From Tiliqua scincoides (Eukaryota > Chordata > Lepidosauria > Squamata > Scincidae), in the NCBI RefSeq assembly GCF_035046505.1, contig NC_089821.1, positions 39,737,348 to 39,801,347 of the forward strand: a DNA stretch of 64,000 nt, written 5' to 3'. Below the pieces are notes generated by a model. It saw nothing but the letters and a program-made list of their open reading frames with translations, made no database searches and had not been told where the DNA came from. This document shows positions 9,854 to 20,825 of the stretch, piece by piece. Made by a program: the position numbers and the translations under genes. Every line of letters starts with the position of its first letter. The stretch's first letter is position 1.

Positions 9854-11639
9854 TAATAAATCAGTGGTCTGACTCAAGACAACTTCATATGCTTCTAATC
9901 GGGAATGGTGCTGTGTAGGAGGACATAATTCCAGCATCTTTCCAGAAATAGTGCAAACACAATCACCGCTAATACACCTATCAGCCATTCATATCATGTG
10001 TATCAATTTAGAACATATTTGGTCTAGTTAGTCCCTTTATTGTAAGGGGTGCGGGGAACATGCATGTGTACATGGGAAGGTGGTACTGGTTATGCTTTAC
10101 ATTGAAGGTTTAAGAATAGCTGAACTGGCATATCTGTTCAAAAGAACAGATTTCAGGACTTCTGAGGGTGTTATGTGAAAAAAAGGTTGCAGTCTCACTG
10201 TAAATAAATACACATATGTTTACTTAATTTGAAAGTCATATTTAGAATTTGCTGAGATCTGGAATATATGAAAAGTAGCTTTGCCACATAAAAACCATGT
10301 AACTCTGGAATCACCAAACTATGTCATTAGAAAGAATCATTGTGAATGAGGGAGAATGTTTTATGACTACCTGTTAAAACATGCTGTGTTCTTCGAAGTG
10401 GGGAATTGCCAGTTAATATCCGGATTACAATCTGTTTTCCAAAATACTTTCTCTATTTCCTGAGGTCTGGTTTGTCCCAAATCTGGATATGAAGGATATA
10501 CTGATGAAACAGGTGTCCATGAACATACACTATTTGCATACTTGACAGAGCATGAACTAAACTGACTCTTCCCTTGCTCTTTTCATCTCCTCCTGAGTAA
10601 CCCACAATCTGTTCATTTTTTTTCCTTCCTACCTACCTATGGCCTATTACATTTCGACTACTGCTGTCTTTCAATACTTGGAAGTTTTAATTGCTAGTTT
10701 TAGCAATGGAGTAATCCATATTTACTTAGCTCGTGTTGAGTGGTAGTTGAGACTCACTGCCCCAGAGGTTATCTTGGGTGTGGTGAGACAGGGCAGGTGC
10801 CACTGGGGGAAGGACAAGGACTTACTAGGTGGCAATCAGTAGCAGCGGTGCCCCCAGTCCACAGTGCTCCAGGCAGCTTCCAGTCTCTCTGCACTGCAGT
10901 CCCATACAATCAGGTGAAATGGTCCAAATTTCCCAGGATGAGAGGGAAGGGACCAGACTGTGAAATGTTTCATGAGCGCTCCTGTCTCTTATTGCACCTG
11001 GCTGGTCAAACATTTAAAGTTTTGTCCAAACCAGTCCCATTTCTGTCTATCAATTATCATTAGGGGGGGGGGCTCCATATCTGCAGAACCTGTATCTGTA
11101 GTTTCAATTATCTGTGGTTGTGTAGAAGTGGGTCCCCCTGTGCCCATCTCCCAACCATGCACTCTTCAGAGCAGAGGACCACTGAGAGCTTCCCAGTCCC
11201 CAGAATGCCTTTCAAAGGCATAAAAACATCACTTCTGTTTTTTTGGTTTGTTTTTTTTAAACCCTCCTTCCAAGTTGCACTGACATTTCCAAAGGAGGAT
11301 TCTGTAAGACTCTTGCTTCATCGCTACCCCACCTACTCAAGAGGGGGACGGTTAGCTTCTCTGAGCTGAATTTGAGCACATGACAGTGATACAATTTCCT
11401 CACCACAATTCCACATCTCCATTTGCCAATGCATGCCATAGCTTCATCACAGCATCACAAAGACTCCCAGCAGCCAATTGGTGATGCTTTACGAAACTCC
11501 CCTGCAAGGTGAATTAAAGCTTGCTCAATGTTCTGTCATTTCCCCCACCCTGTAAATGGAAGCCATTGGTGTGTAATTGGAGCAGGAAAGCATGCAGCAT
11601 GGTTACAGTGTGGGATAAAGTAATTTTTACCAGAGGTTA
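9854..11639. other. Largely unannotated stretch
   Basis: No gene or complete repeat is supportable. Near 11075-11125 the words CCATATCTGCAGAACC and TTCAATTATCTGTGGTTG recall the termini of Tigger/pogo-type elements, but I could not find a matching opposite end. Short open frames are present on both strands without domains. Confidence 0.4.
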
Positions 11640-12580
11640 TGGGGAAAGGGCTCTCTGCAGAAGCACACGTGGCCTCTGGGACATCAAGTGCTTTGGGAAC
11701 AAAGTGCCAGGTGAGGCACTGCGAGTTTAGCATCTGTTCAAGGAGAAGGCAAGTGGACCTCTGAGTTTTGGAGAAGGAGAGGGAGGACTCTCTGAGTTGT
11801 GAAGAGGAGAGGAGGAGGACGAGAAGGTAAGTGTACTCTTTCTAACTCTTTGTCTTCCAACTTTAAATCAACCTTAAATCAACATTGAAATTTAGCTTTA
11901 CCTTTAGCTTAGCTTTTCCTAAGTTAGCACCTAATCTAACCTGAGGGAGGGAATCTAAGGTCCAGCAAGTTGGGGCACAGGAGCTAGGTGAGGGCAATAA
12001 AAATAAATACGGAAGTGTGTACATAGGTCTTCTCCGAGCAGGAGCAGAGTCCTACTCATGAGTAAGAGCCCAAGGGTCAGGCACTTGCATAAATAAATAA
12101 AACAGAGGAGGATAAAGTGGAAAGCAAGTTTTTCTACTTGGTTTAAATTAACCCTATACTTAACCCAAGTTAAACTTAATCTAAGTTAGAACATAATCTA
12201 AAAGGTTCAGTAAACTGGGACACAGGATCTAGGTGAGAGCAATAAATAAATAAATAAACAAGCAAATTCAAATAAAAACTAACTTGAGGTTAAAAAACAG
12301 TCCAGCCTAAGAGAACTGAATTAGGAGGGTAAGAACCTAGGAAGGACCCCTTCCCAGCCAGCCAGGACAATTTAGCATGGTCATTGTCCTAAAGAAGTGC
12401 CCCATTAGGCTAATCTAGGCAACCCATTCAGGAGCCTGCAGAGTGGATTAAACCCATCAGTGGCCTTTTGTCTTCCTGATCTTTTGTAATCTCACCTGGG
12501 AAGACCAGCCCCCTTTCAATCAGCAAGGAGGGAGGGAGGAGGAGCCAGCTAGGGGTATAAAGCTAGTGCCTGCCACTGCG
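11640..12580 (+). other. Upstream leader carrying a second copy of the CR1 5' motif
   Basis: 11649-11738 contains CTCTCTGCAGAAGCACACGT, GTGGCCTCTGGG, AACAAAGTGCCAGGTGAGGC and GAGTTTAGCATCTG. These reappear in order at 12585-12676 just before ORF1 and, in part, at the 5' end of the minus-strand copy. Between them lies about 840 bp that includes an internal duplication: CACAGGAGCTAGGTGAGGGCAATAAA near 11978 is repeated in altered form near 12219. The stretch may be an unusually long CR1 5' UTR with two leader units, or a separate 5' fragment. A good splice-donor-like AAGGTAAGTG lies at about 11824. Confidence 0.5.
12556..12562 (+). promoter_or_regulatory. Candidate TATA box upstream of the CR1 leader
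   Basis: TATAAAG sits about 30 bases before the point where the shared CR1 leader motif (CTTCTCTGCAG) begins, which is normal TATA-to-start spacing. The context is GGGGTATAAAGCTAGTGCC. Whether it belongs to the element or to captured host DNA cannot be told from one copy. Confidence 0.35.
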
Positions 12581-12797
12581 TGAGCTTCTCTGCAGATGCA
12601 CGCGTGGCCTCTGGGGAACCCAGTGCCTCGGAAACAAAGTGCCAGATGATGTACCGTGAGTTTAGCATCTATGCGAGTTCAGCAGCAGGGCGAGGAAGCC
12701 AGGGCCCCAGACACTGCGCTTCTCTTCCCTTGAGAAAAGAGCAGCAAACCAGTGTAGGGTTTTTAAAGTACCCCTAAATAAAATAAAATAAAAAGCT

Positions 12798-13702
12798 ATG
12801 CAGTCAGACAGCCAGTAGCAGGGTGGGGGCTATCCAGTGTTTTGCATCGAGTGCAACATGTATGACTATATGCCTCTGGGGCATAAGTCATGGGTGTGTC
12901 CTCAGTGCAAGGAGCTCCAGGGACTCAGGGAACGCGTCCGCTCCCTTGAAGCCTTGGTGGCCGACCTGGAGAAGCACAGGCAGCCAGAGGAGGACTGTGG
13001 GGAGACTTCTGGGGACGATCAGGCTTCGTCCCAACCTCAGGCATGCTGCTCCTCGGCTGCCCGGGTGGGAAGTCTCGGGACTGGAGGACGTCATCCTGGA
13101 GAGGAGGGAAACAATCCCCTGGGGGGATCCCTTCTCCAGGGGATGGGCCCGTATCCGAGCACACTCGGGATACTCCTCGGCGGGAGGGGGGTCGGGGGCT
13201 TCTTGTAGTGGGGGATTCGATTATTAGAAACATAGAGAGGGGGGTTTGCGACGGATGTGAGGACCGCATGGTGACTTGCCTGCCTGGTGCGAAGGTTGCG
13301 GACATCACTTCTCGTCTAGACAGGCTAGTAGACAGTGCTGGGGGAGAGGTAGCGGCTGTGGTGCATGTCGGCACCAACGACGTGGGCAAGTGTAGCTGGG
13401 AGGTCCTGGAGGCCAAATTTAGGCTTTTAGGCAGGAAGCTGAAAGCCAGGACCTCAAAGGTAGCGTTCTCTGAAGTGCTACCTGTTCCACGCGCAGGGCC
13501 AGCTAGGCAGGCGGAGATCAGGGGTCTCAATGCGTGGATGAGACGGTGGTGTAGGGAGGAGGGGTTTAGATTCGTTAGGCACTGGGGAATGTTTTGGGAC
13601 AAGCGGGGCCTGTACAAGAGGGACGGGCTCCATTTGAACCAGAATGGAACCAGACTGCTGGCGCATAACATTAAAAAGGTGGCAGAGCAGCTTTTAAACT
13701 GA
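12798..13702 (+). pseudogene. CR1 ORF1, damaged copy (zinc-finger-like, coiled coil, SGNH esterase)
   Basis: The ATG at 12798 corresponds to the start of the intact ORF1 at 21731. Codon 7 is TAG instead of CAG. A one-base loss in the G run near 13121-13127 shifts the frame in the linker. Both halves are otherwise readable: FCIECNMYDYMPLGHKSW with its cysteine pairs, then a leucine-rich coiled-coil segment, then LLVVGDSIIRN, HVGTNDVGK and DGLHLNQNG, which are the SGNH hydrolase blocks. In CR1 and L2 elements ORF1 binds RNA and assists retrotransposition. The two lesions make this copy non-functional. Confidence 0.92.
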
Positions 13703-13836
13703 TCCCTGGGGGAAGGCCGACAGGAGCCGAGGGGCATCCGGTTCGGGACTCCTCATCCCTCTGGGATGAGGATGGGGAGGTTAGAGAACAACAAGACAAA
13801 GGCAGGGTAGGAGAAGAAATTGGGAAAGGTAGGGAG

Positions 13837-16715
13837 ATGGGATGTGATAGACAGTTTGGCACAATGAGAGGATGCGGGGACAAAGGAGCGAATAAGCAGC
13901 CCATCCTGGGGCATTCCGTGTATAAATGCTTTTATGCGAATGCCCGAAGTCTACGAGCAAAGGTGGGAGAACTGGAATGTCTGGTGACAAGGGAAAATAG
14001 TGACATAGTGGGCATAACGGAAACCTGGTGGAATGCGGAGAATCAGTGGGATACTGCAATCCCGGGCTATAAACTCTACAGGAGGGACAGGCAGGGGCGT
14101 GTTGGAGGTGGGGTGGCCCTTTATGTTAAGGAAGGGATAGAATCCAAAAAGTAGAGATTGAAGGTGGGTCCGACTCCACCGTAGAATCTCTGTGGGTTAA
14201 ATTACCAGGCTTGAGCAGCGATGTAATACTGGGGGTGTGCTATCGTCCTCCAGACCAGAAATCTGATGGGGACCTTGAAATGAGGAAACAGATCAGGGAG
14301 GTGACAAGGAAGGACAGGGTTGTAATCATGGGGGACTTCAATTATCCTCATATTGACTGGGTCAATTTGTGTTCTGGTCACGATAAGGAAACCGGATTTC
14401 TTGACATGCTAAATGACTGTGGCTTAGATCAGCTAGTCACGGAGCCCACCAGAGGACAGGTGACTCTGGATTTAATTTTGTGCGGTACACAGGACCTGGT
14501 TAGAGATGTAAACGTTACTGAGCCATTGGGGAACAGTGATCATGCTGCGATCCGTTCTGACGTGCACGTTGGGGGAAGAATACCAGGCAAATCTCTAACA
14601 AAAACCCTTGACTTCCGACGGGCGGACTTCCCTCAAATGAGGAGGCTGGTTAGAAGGAGGTTGAAAGGGAGGGTAAAAAGAGTCCAGTCTCTCCAGAGTG
14701 CATGGAGGCTGCTTAAAACAACAGTAATAGAGGCCCAGCAGAGGTGTATACCGCAAAGAAAGAAGGGTTCCACTAAATCCAGGAGAGTGCCCGCATGGCT
14801 AACCAGCCAAGTTAGAGAGGCTGTGAAGGGCAAGGAAGCTTCCTTCCGTAAATGGAAGTCTTGCCCTAATGAAGAGAATAAAAAGGAACATAAACTGTGG
14901 CAAAAGAAATGTAAGAAGGTGATAGGGGAGGCCAAGCGAGACTATGAGGAACGCATGGCCAGCAACATTAAGGGGAATAATAAAAGCTTCTTCAAATATG
15001 TTAGAAGCAGGAAACCCGCCAGAGAAGCGGTTGGCCCTCTGGATGGTGAGGGAGGGAAAGGGGAGATAAAAGGAGACTTAGAGATGGCAGAGAAATTAAA
15101 TGAGTTCTTTGCATCTGTCTTCACGGCAGAAGACCTCGGGCAGATACCGCTGCCCGGACGGCCCCTCCTAACCGAGGAGTTAAGTCAGATAGAGGTTAAA
15201 AGAGAAGATGTTTCAGACCTCATTGATAAATTAAAGATCAATAAGTCACCGGGCCCTGATGGCATACACCCAAGGGTTATTAAGGAATTGAAGAATGAAG
15301 TTGCAGATCTCTTGACTAAGGTATGCAACTTGTCCCTCAAAACGGCCACGGTACCAGAAGATTGGAGGATAGCAAATGTCACGCCTATTTTTAAAAAGGG
15401 AAAGAGGGGGGACCCGGGAAACTATAGGCCGGTCAGCCTAACATCCATACCGGGTAAGATGGTGGAATGCCTCATCAAAGATAGGATCTCAAAACACATA
15501 GATGAACAGGCCTTGCTGAGGGAGAGTCAGCATGGCTTCTGTAAGGGTAAGTCTTGCCTCACAAACCTTATAGAATTCTTTGAAAAGGTCAACAGGCATG
15601 TGGATGCGGGAGAACCCGTGGACATTATATATCTGGACTTTCAGAAGGCGTTTGACACGGTCCCTCACCAAAGGCTACTGAAAAAACTCCACAGTCAGGG
15701 AATTAGAGGACAGGGCTTCTCCTGGATTGAGAACTGGTTGGAGGCCAGGAAGCAGAGAGTGGGTGTCAATGGGCAATTTTCACAATGGAGAGAGGTGAAA
15801 AGCGGTGTGCCCCAAGGATCTGTCCTGGGACCGGTGCTTTTCAACCTCTTCATAAATGACCTGGAGACAGGGTTGAGCAGTGAAGTGGCTAAGTTTGCAG
15901 ATGACACCAAACTTTTCCGAGTGGTAAAGACCAGAAGTGATTGTGAGGAGCTCCAGAAGGATCTCTCCATACTGGCAGAATGGGCAGCAAAATGGCAGAT
16001 GCGCTTCAATGTCAGTAAGTGTAAAGTCATGCACATTGGGGCAAAAAATCAAAACTTTAGATATAGGCTGATGGGTTCTGAGCTGTCTGTGACAGATCAG
16101 GAGAGAGATCTTGGGGTGGTGGTGGACAGGTCGATGAAAGTGTCGACCCAATGTGCGGCAGCAGTGAAGAAGGCCAATTCTATGCTTGGGATCATTAGGA
16201 AGGGTATTGAGAACAAAACGGTTAGTATTATAATGCCGTTGTACAAATCTATGGTAAGGCCACACCTGGAGTATTGTGTCCAGTTCTGGTCGCCACATCT
16301 CAAAAAAGACATAGTGGAAATGGAAAAGGTGCAAAAGAGAGCAACTAAGATGATTACGGGGCTGGGGCACCTTCCTTATGAGGAAAGGCTATGGCGTTTG
16401 GGCCTCTTCAGCCTAGAAAAGAGACGCCTGAGGGGGGACATGATTGAGACATACAAAATTTTGCAGGGGATGGACAGAGTGGATAGGGAGATGCTCTTTA
16501 CACTCTCACATAATACCAGAACCAGGGGACATCCACTAAAATTGAGTGTTGGGCGGGTTAGGACAGACAAAAGAAAATATTTCTTTACTCAGCGCGTGGT
16601 CGGTCTGTGGAACTCCTTGCCACAGGATGTGGTGCTGGCGTCTAGCCTAGACGCCTTTAAAAGGGGATTGGACGAGTTTCTGGAGGAAAAATCCATTATG
16701 GGTTACAAGCCATGA
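13837..16715 (+). pseudogene. CR1 ORF2, one frameshift (endonuclease and reverse transcriptase)
   Basis: The reading begins at MGCDRQFG, 134 bases after ORF1, and ends at TGA 16713-16715. A one-base loss near 14147, in a run of As where the intact copy reads ESSKVEIEGG, puts a stop at 14152 and shifts the remaining 834 codons to another frame. The endonuclease motifs NARSL, TETWW, MGDFNYPHIDW and GNSDHAAI are present, as are the polymerase motifs YLDFQKAFDTVPH, SGVPQGSVLGPV and FADDTKLF. The endonuclease is thus split while the polymerase is whole. It differs from the intact copy at few positions, for example GFSW for VLSW. Confidence 0.94.
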
Positions 16716-16915
16716 TGTGTATGCGCAACCTCCTGATTTTAGGAATGGGTTAAGTCAGAATGCCAGATGTAGGGGAGAGCACCAGGATGAGGTCTCTTGT
16801 TATCTGGTGTGCTCCCTGGGGCATTTGGTGGGCCGTTGTGAGATACAGGAAGCTGGACTAGATGGGCCTATGGCCTGATCCAGTGGGGCTGTTCTTATGT
16901 TCTTATGTTCTTATG

Positions 16916-17060
16916 TTCACATGAGCTTGTGGCTTGACCAGTTTTTTTGGAAATTTGGCCTGTGTGAGAGGCTTTTGGCCTGCATGATATTTTAGTCCAT
17001 AATAACATAACCAGATATAAAATCACAACTAAAAAGGCAAAAGGGGATTTTCACATAACA
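16916..17060. other. Spacer between two CR1 copies
   Basis: About 145 bases of unique sequence separate the tail of one CR1 from the truncated start of an older one in the same orientation. Includes a TTTTTTT run. No gene seen. Confidence 0.5.
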
Positions 17061-17811
17061 CTCAGGACCTAGTTAGAGATGTCAATGTTACTGAGCCATT
17101 GGGGAACACTGATCATGCTGCGATCCGTTTTGACATGCACGTTGGGGGAAGAATACCGGGTAAATCTCTCAAAAAAACCCTTGACTTCTGACGAGCAGAC
17201 TTCCCTCAAATGAGGAGGCTGGTTAGAAGGAGGTTGAAAGGGAAGGTAAAAAGAGTCCAATCTCTCCAGAGTGCATGGAGGCTGCTTAAAACAACAGTAA
17301 TAGAGGCCAAGCAGAGGTGTATACGGCAAAGAAAGAAGGGTTCCACTAAATCCAGGAGGGTGCCCGCATGGCTAACTAGCCAAGTTAGAGAGGCCATAAA
17401 GGGCAAGGAAGCTTCCTTCCGTAAATGGAAGTCTTGCCCTAATGAGGAGAATAAAAAGGAACATAAACTGTGGCAAAAGAAATGTAAGAAGGTGATACGG
17501 GAGGCCAAGCGAGACTATGAGGAACACATGGCCAGCAACATTAAGGGGAATAATAAAAGCTTCTTCAAATATGTTAGAAGCAGGAAACCCGCCAGAGAAG
17601 CGGTTGGCCCTCATAAGAACATAAGAACATAAGAACAGCCCCACTGGATCAGGCCATAGGCCCATCTAGTCCAGCTTCCTGTATCTCACAGCGGCCCACC
17701 AAATGCCCCAGGGAGCACAACAGATAACAAGATACCTCATCCTGGTGCTCTCCCCTACATCTGGCATTCTGACTTAACCCATTTCTAAAATCAGGAGGTT
17801 GCGCATACACA

Positions 17812-20691
17812 TCATGGCTTGTACCCCATAATGGATTTTTCCTCCAGAAACTCGTCCAATCCCCTTTTAAAGGCGTCTAGGCTAGACGCCAGCACCACAT
17901 CCTGTGGCAAGGAGTTCCACAGACCGACCACGCGCTGAGTAAAGAAATATTTTCTTTTGTCTGTCCTAACCCGCCCAACACTCAATTTTAGTGGATGTCC
18001 CCTGGTTCTGGTATTATGTGAGAGTGTAAAGAGCATCTCCCTATCCACTCTGTCCATCCCCTGCATAATTTTGTATGTCTCAATCATGTCCCCCCTCAAG
18101 CGTCTCTTTTCTAGGCTGAAGAGGCCCAAACGCCGTAGCCTTTCCTCATAAGGAAGGTGCCCCAGCCCCGTAATCATCTTAGTCGCTCTCTTTTGCACCT
18201 TTTCCATTTCCACTATGTCTTTTTTGAGATGCGGCGACCAGAACTGGACACAATACTCCAGGTGTGGCCTTACCATCGATTTGTACAACGGCATTATAAT
18301 ACTAGCCGTTTTGTTCTCAATACCCTTCCTAATGATCCCAAGCATAGAATTGGCCTTCTTCACTGCCGCCGCACATTGGGTCGACACTTTCATCGACCTG
18401 TCCACCACCACCCCAAGATCTCTCTCCTGATCTGTCACAGACAGCTCAGAACCCATCAGCCTATATCTAAAGTTTTGATTTTTTGCCCCAATGTGCATGA
18501 CTTTACACTTACTGACATTGAAGCGCATCTGCCATTTTGCTGCCCATTCTGCCAGTCTGGAGAGATCCTTCTGGAGCTCCTCACAAGCACTTCTGGTCTT
18601 TACCACTCGGAAAAGTTTGGTGTCATCTGCAAACTTAGCCACTTCACTGCTCAACCCTGTCTCCAGGTCATTTATGAAGAGGTTGAAAAGCACCGGTCCC
18701 AGGACAGATCCTTGGGGCACACCGCTTTTCACCTCTCTCCATTGTGAAAATTGCCCATTGACACCCACTCTCTGCTTCCTGGCCTCCAACCAGTTCTCAA
18801 TCCACGAGAGGACCTGTCCTCTAATTCCCTGACTGTGGAGTTTTTTCAGTAGCCTTTGGTGAGGGACCGTGTCAAACGCCTTCTGAAAGTCCAGATATAT
18901 AATGTCCACGGGTTCTCCCGCATCCACATGCCTGTTGACCTTTTCAAAGAATTCTATAAGGTTTGTGAGGCAAGACTTACCCTTACAGAAGCCATGCTGA
19001 CTCTCCCTCAGCAAGGCCTGTTCGTCTATGTGTTTTGAGATCCTATCTTTGATGAGGCATTCCACCATCTTACCCTGTATAGATGTTAGGCTGACCGGCC
19101 TATAGTTTCCCGGGTCCCCCCTCTTTCCCTTTTTAAAAATAGGCGTGACATTTGCTATCCTCCAATCTTCTGGCACCGTGGCCGTTTTGAGGGACAAGTT
19201 GCATACCTTAGTCAAGAGATCTGCAACTTCATTCTTCAATTCCTTAATAACCCTTGGGTGGATGCCATCAGGGCCCGGTGACTTATTGATCTTTAATTTA
19301 TCAATGAGGTCTGAAACATCTTCTCTTTTAACCTCTATCTGACTTAACTCCTCGGTCAGGAGGGGCCGTTCGGGCAGCGGTATCTGCCCGAGGTCTTCTG
19401 CCGTGAAGACAGATGCAAAGAACTCATTTAATTTCTCTGCCATCTCTAAGTCTCCTTTTATCTCCCCTTTCCCTCCCTCACCATCCAGAGGGCCAACCGC
19501 TTCTCTGGCGGGTTTCCTGCTTCTAACATATTTGAAGAAGCTTTTATTATTCCCCTTAATGTTGCTGGCCATGCGTTCCTCATAGTCTCGCTTGGCCTCC
19601 CCTATCACCTTCTTACATTTCTTTTGCCACAGTTTATGTTCCTTTTTATTCTCTTCATTAGGGCAAGACTTCCATTTACGGAAGGAAGCTTCCTTGCCCT
19701 TCACAGCCTCTCTAACTTGGCTGGTTAGCCATGCGGGCACTCTCCTGGATTTAGTGGAACCCTTCTTTCTTTGCGGTATACACCTCTGCTGGGCCTCTAT
19801 TACTGTTGTTTTAAGCAGCCTCCATGCACTCTGGAGAGACTGGACTCTTTTTACCCTCCCTTTCAACCTCCTTCTAACCAGCCTCCTCATTTGAGGGAAG
19901 TCCGCCCGTCGGAAGTCAAGGGTTTTTGTTAGAGATTTGCCTGGTATTCTTCCCCCAACGTGCACGTCAGAACGGATCGCAGCATGATCACTGTTCCCCA
20001 ATGGCTCAGTAACGTTTACATCTCTAACCAGGTCCTGCGTACCGCACAAAATTAAATCCAGAGTCACCTGTCCTCTGGTGGGCTCCGTGACTAGCTGATC
20101 TAAGCCACAGTCATTTAGCACGTCAAGAAATCCGGTTTCCTTATCGTGACCAGAACACAAATTGACCCAGTCAATATGAGGATAATTGAAGTCCCCCATG
20201 ATTACAACCCTGTCCTTCCTTGTCACCTCCCTGATCTGTTTCCTCATTTCAAGGTCCCCATCCGATTTCTGGTCTGGAGGACGATAGCACACCCCCAGTA
20301 TTACATCGCTGCTCAAGCCTGGTAATTTAACCCACAGAGATTCTACGGTGGAGTCGGACCCACCTTCAATCTCTACTTTGCTGGATTCTATCCCTTCCTT
20401 AACATAAAGGGCCACCCCACCTCCAACACGCCCCTGCCTGTCCCTCCTGTAGAGTTTATAGCCCGGGATTGCGGTATCCCACTGATTCTCCGCATTCCAC
20501 CAGGTTTCCGTTATGCCCACTATGTCACTATTTTCCCTTGTCACCAGACATTCCAGTTCTCCCACCTTTGCTCGTAGACTTCGGGCATTCGCATAAAAGC
20601 ATTTATACACGGAATGCCCCAGGATGGGCTGCTTATTCGCTCCTTTGTCCCCGCATCCTCTCATTGTGCCAAACTGTCTATCACATCCCAT
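17812..20691 (-). CDS. CR1 ORF2 protein: APE endonuclease and reverse transcriptase (959 aa)
   Basis: This is the polymerase and nicking enzyme of a CR1 non-LTR retrotransposon, which cuts chromosomal DNA and copies its own RNA at the nick. The endonuclease spans roughly residues 30-240: NARSL (N35), TETWW (E62), GVCYRPP (about 133-139), MGDFNYPHIDW (D167, N169) and GNSDHAAI (S234, D235, H236). A basic linker covers about 265-400. The reverse transcriptase spans roughly 470-760: SPGPDGIHP, GNYRPVSLTS, QHGFCKGKSCLTN, YLDFQKAFD (D601), SGVPQGSVLGPV and FADDTKLF (D689, D690). The CR1 C-terminal domain follows. No stop or frameshift interrupts it. The length fits complete CR1 ORF2 proteins. The start at MGCD is the first in-frame ATG after ORF1; initiation in CR1 may be non-standard. 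Confidence 0.95.
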   Translation of the reverse strand: MGCDRQFGTMRGCGDKGANKQPILGHSVYKCFYANARSLRAKVGELECLVTRENSDIVGITETWWNAENQWDTAIPGYKLYRRDRQGRVGGGVALYVKEGIESSKVEIEGGSDSTVESLWVKLPGLSSDVILGVCYRPPDQKSDGDLEMRKQIREVTRKDRVVIMGDFNYPHIDWVNLCSGHDKETGFLDVLNDCGLDQLVTEPTRGQVTLDLILCGTQDLVRDVNVTEPLGNSDHAAIRSDVHVGGRIPGKSLTKTLDFRRADFPQMRRLVRRRLKGRVKRVQSLQSAWRLLKTTVIEAQQRCIPQRKKGSTKSRRVPAWLTSQVREAVKGKEASFRKWKSCPNEENKKEHKLWQKKCKKVIGEAKRDYEERMASNIKGNNKSFFKYVRSRKPAREAVGPLDGEGGKGEIKGDLEMAEKLNEFFASVFTAEDLGQIPLPERPLLTEELSQIEVKREDVSDLIDKLKINKSPGPDGIHPRVIKELKNEVADLLTKVCNLSLKTATVPEDWRIANVTPIFKKGKRGDPGNYRPVSLTSIQGKMVECLIKDRISKHIDEQALLRESQHGFCKGKSCLTNLIEFFEKVNRHVDAGEPVDIIYLDFQKAFDTVPHQRLLKKLHSQGIRGQVLSWIENWLEARKQRVGVNGQFSQWREVKSGVPQGSVLGPVLFNLFINDLETGLSSEVAKFADDTKLFRVVKTRSACEELQKDLSRLAEWAAKWQMRFNVSKCKVMHIGAKNQNFRYRLMGSELSVTDQERDLGVVVDRSMKVSTQCAAAVKKANSMLGIIRKGIENKTASIIMPLYKSMVRPHLEYCVQFWSPHLKKDIVEMEKVQKRATKMITGLGHLPYEERLRRLGLFSLEKRRLRGDMIETYKIMQGMDRVDREMLFTLSHNTRTRGHPLKLSVGRVRTDKRKYFFTQRVVGLWNSLPQDVVLASSLDAFKRGLDEFLEEKSIMGYKP

Positions 20692-20825
20692 CTCCCTACC
20701 TTTCCCAATTTCTTCTCCTACCCTGCCTTTGTCTTGTTGTTCTCTAACCTCCCCATCCTCATCCCAGAGGGATGAGGAGTCCCGAACCGGATGCCCCTCG
20801 GCTCCTGTCGGCCTTCCCCCAGGGA

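Larger units (their letters stand above)
12581..16915 (+). mobile_element. CR1-family LINE, nearly full length, lightly damaged
   Basis: The element contains a 5' leader, ORF1 (12798-13702), ORF2 (13837-16715), a 3' UTR of about 175 bases and three tandem TTCTTATG units at 16892-16915. The terminal 8-bp units are the CR1 hallmark and guide reverse transcription. The copy is colinear with the minus-strand copy at 17613-21942. It carries one early stop and one frameshift in ORF1 and one frameshift in ORF2, so it is probably inactive but young. About ten residue differences separate the two ORF2 products over 834 residues compared by eye. Confidence 0.95.

Noticed and set aside
11060-11130. Tigger/pogo terminus
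   Set aside because: Words such as AATTATCTGTGGTTG are suggestive, but no inverted partner or TA duplication was found.
12823-13227. Second open frame overlapping ORF1 of the plus-strand CR1
   Set aside because: It is an out-of-frame reading of ORF1; the alternate frame is rich in Ser, Arg and Trp without a domain.
15780-16370. Long open frame (196 codons) antisense to the CR1 reverse transcriptase, also open at 18157-18747
   Set aside because: It is the complement of a conserved coding strand and mirrors its codon pattern. It is open in both copies because the sense frame is conserved, and it has no domain of its own.
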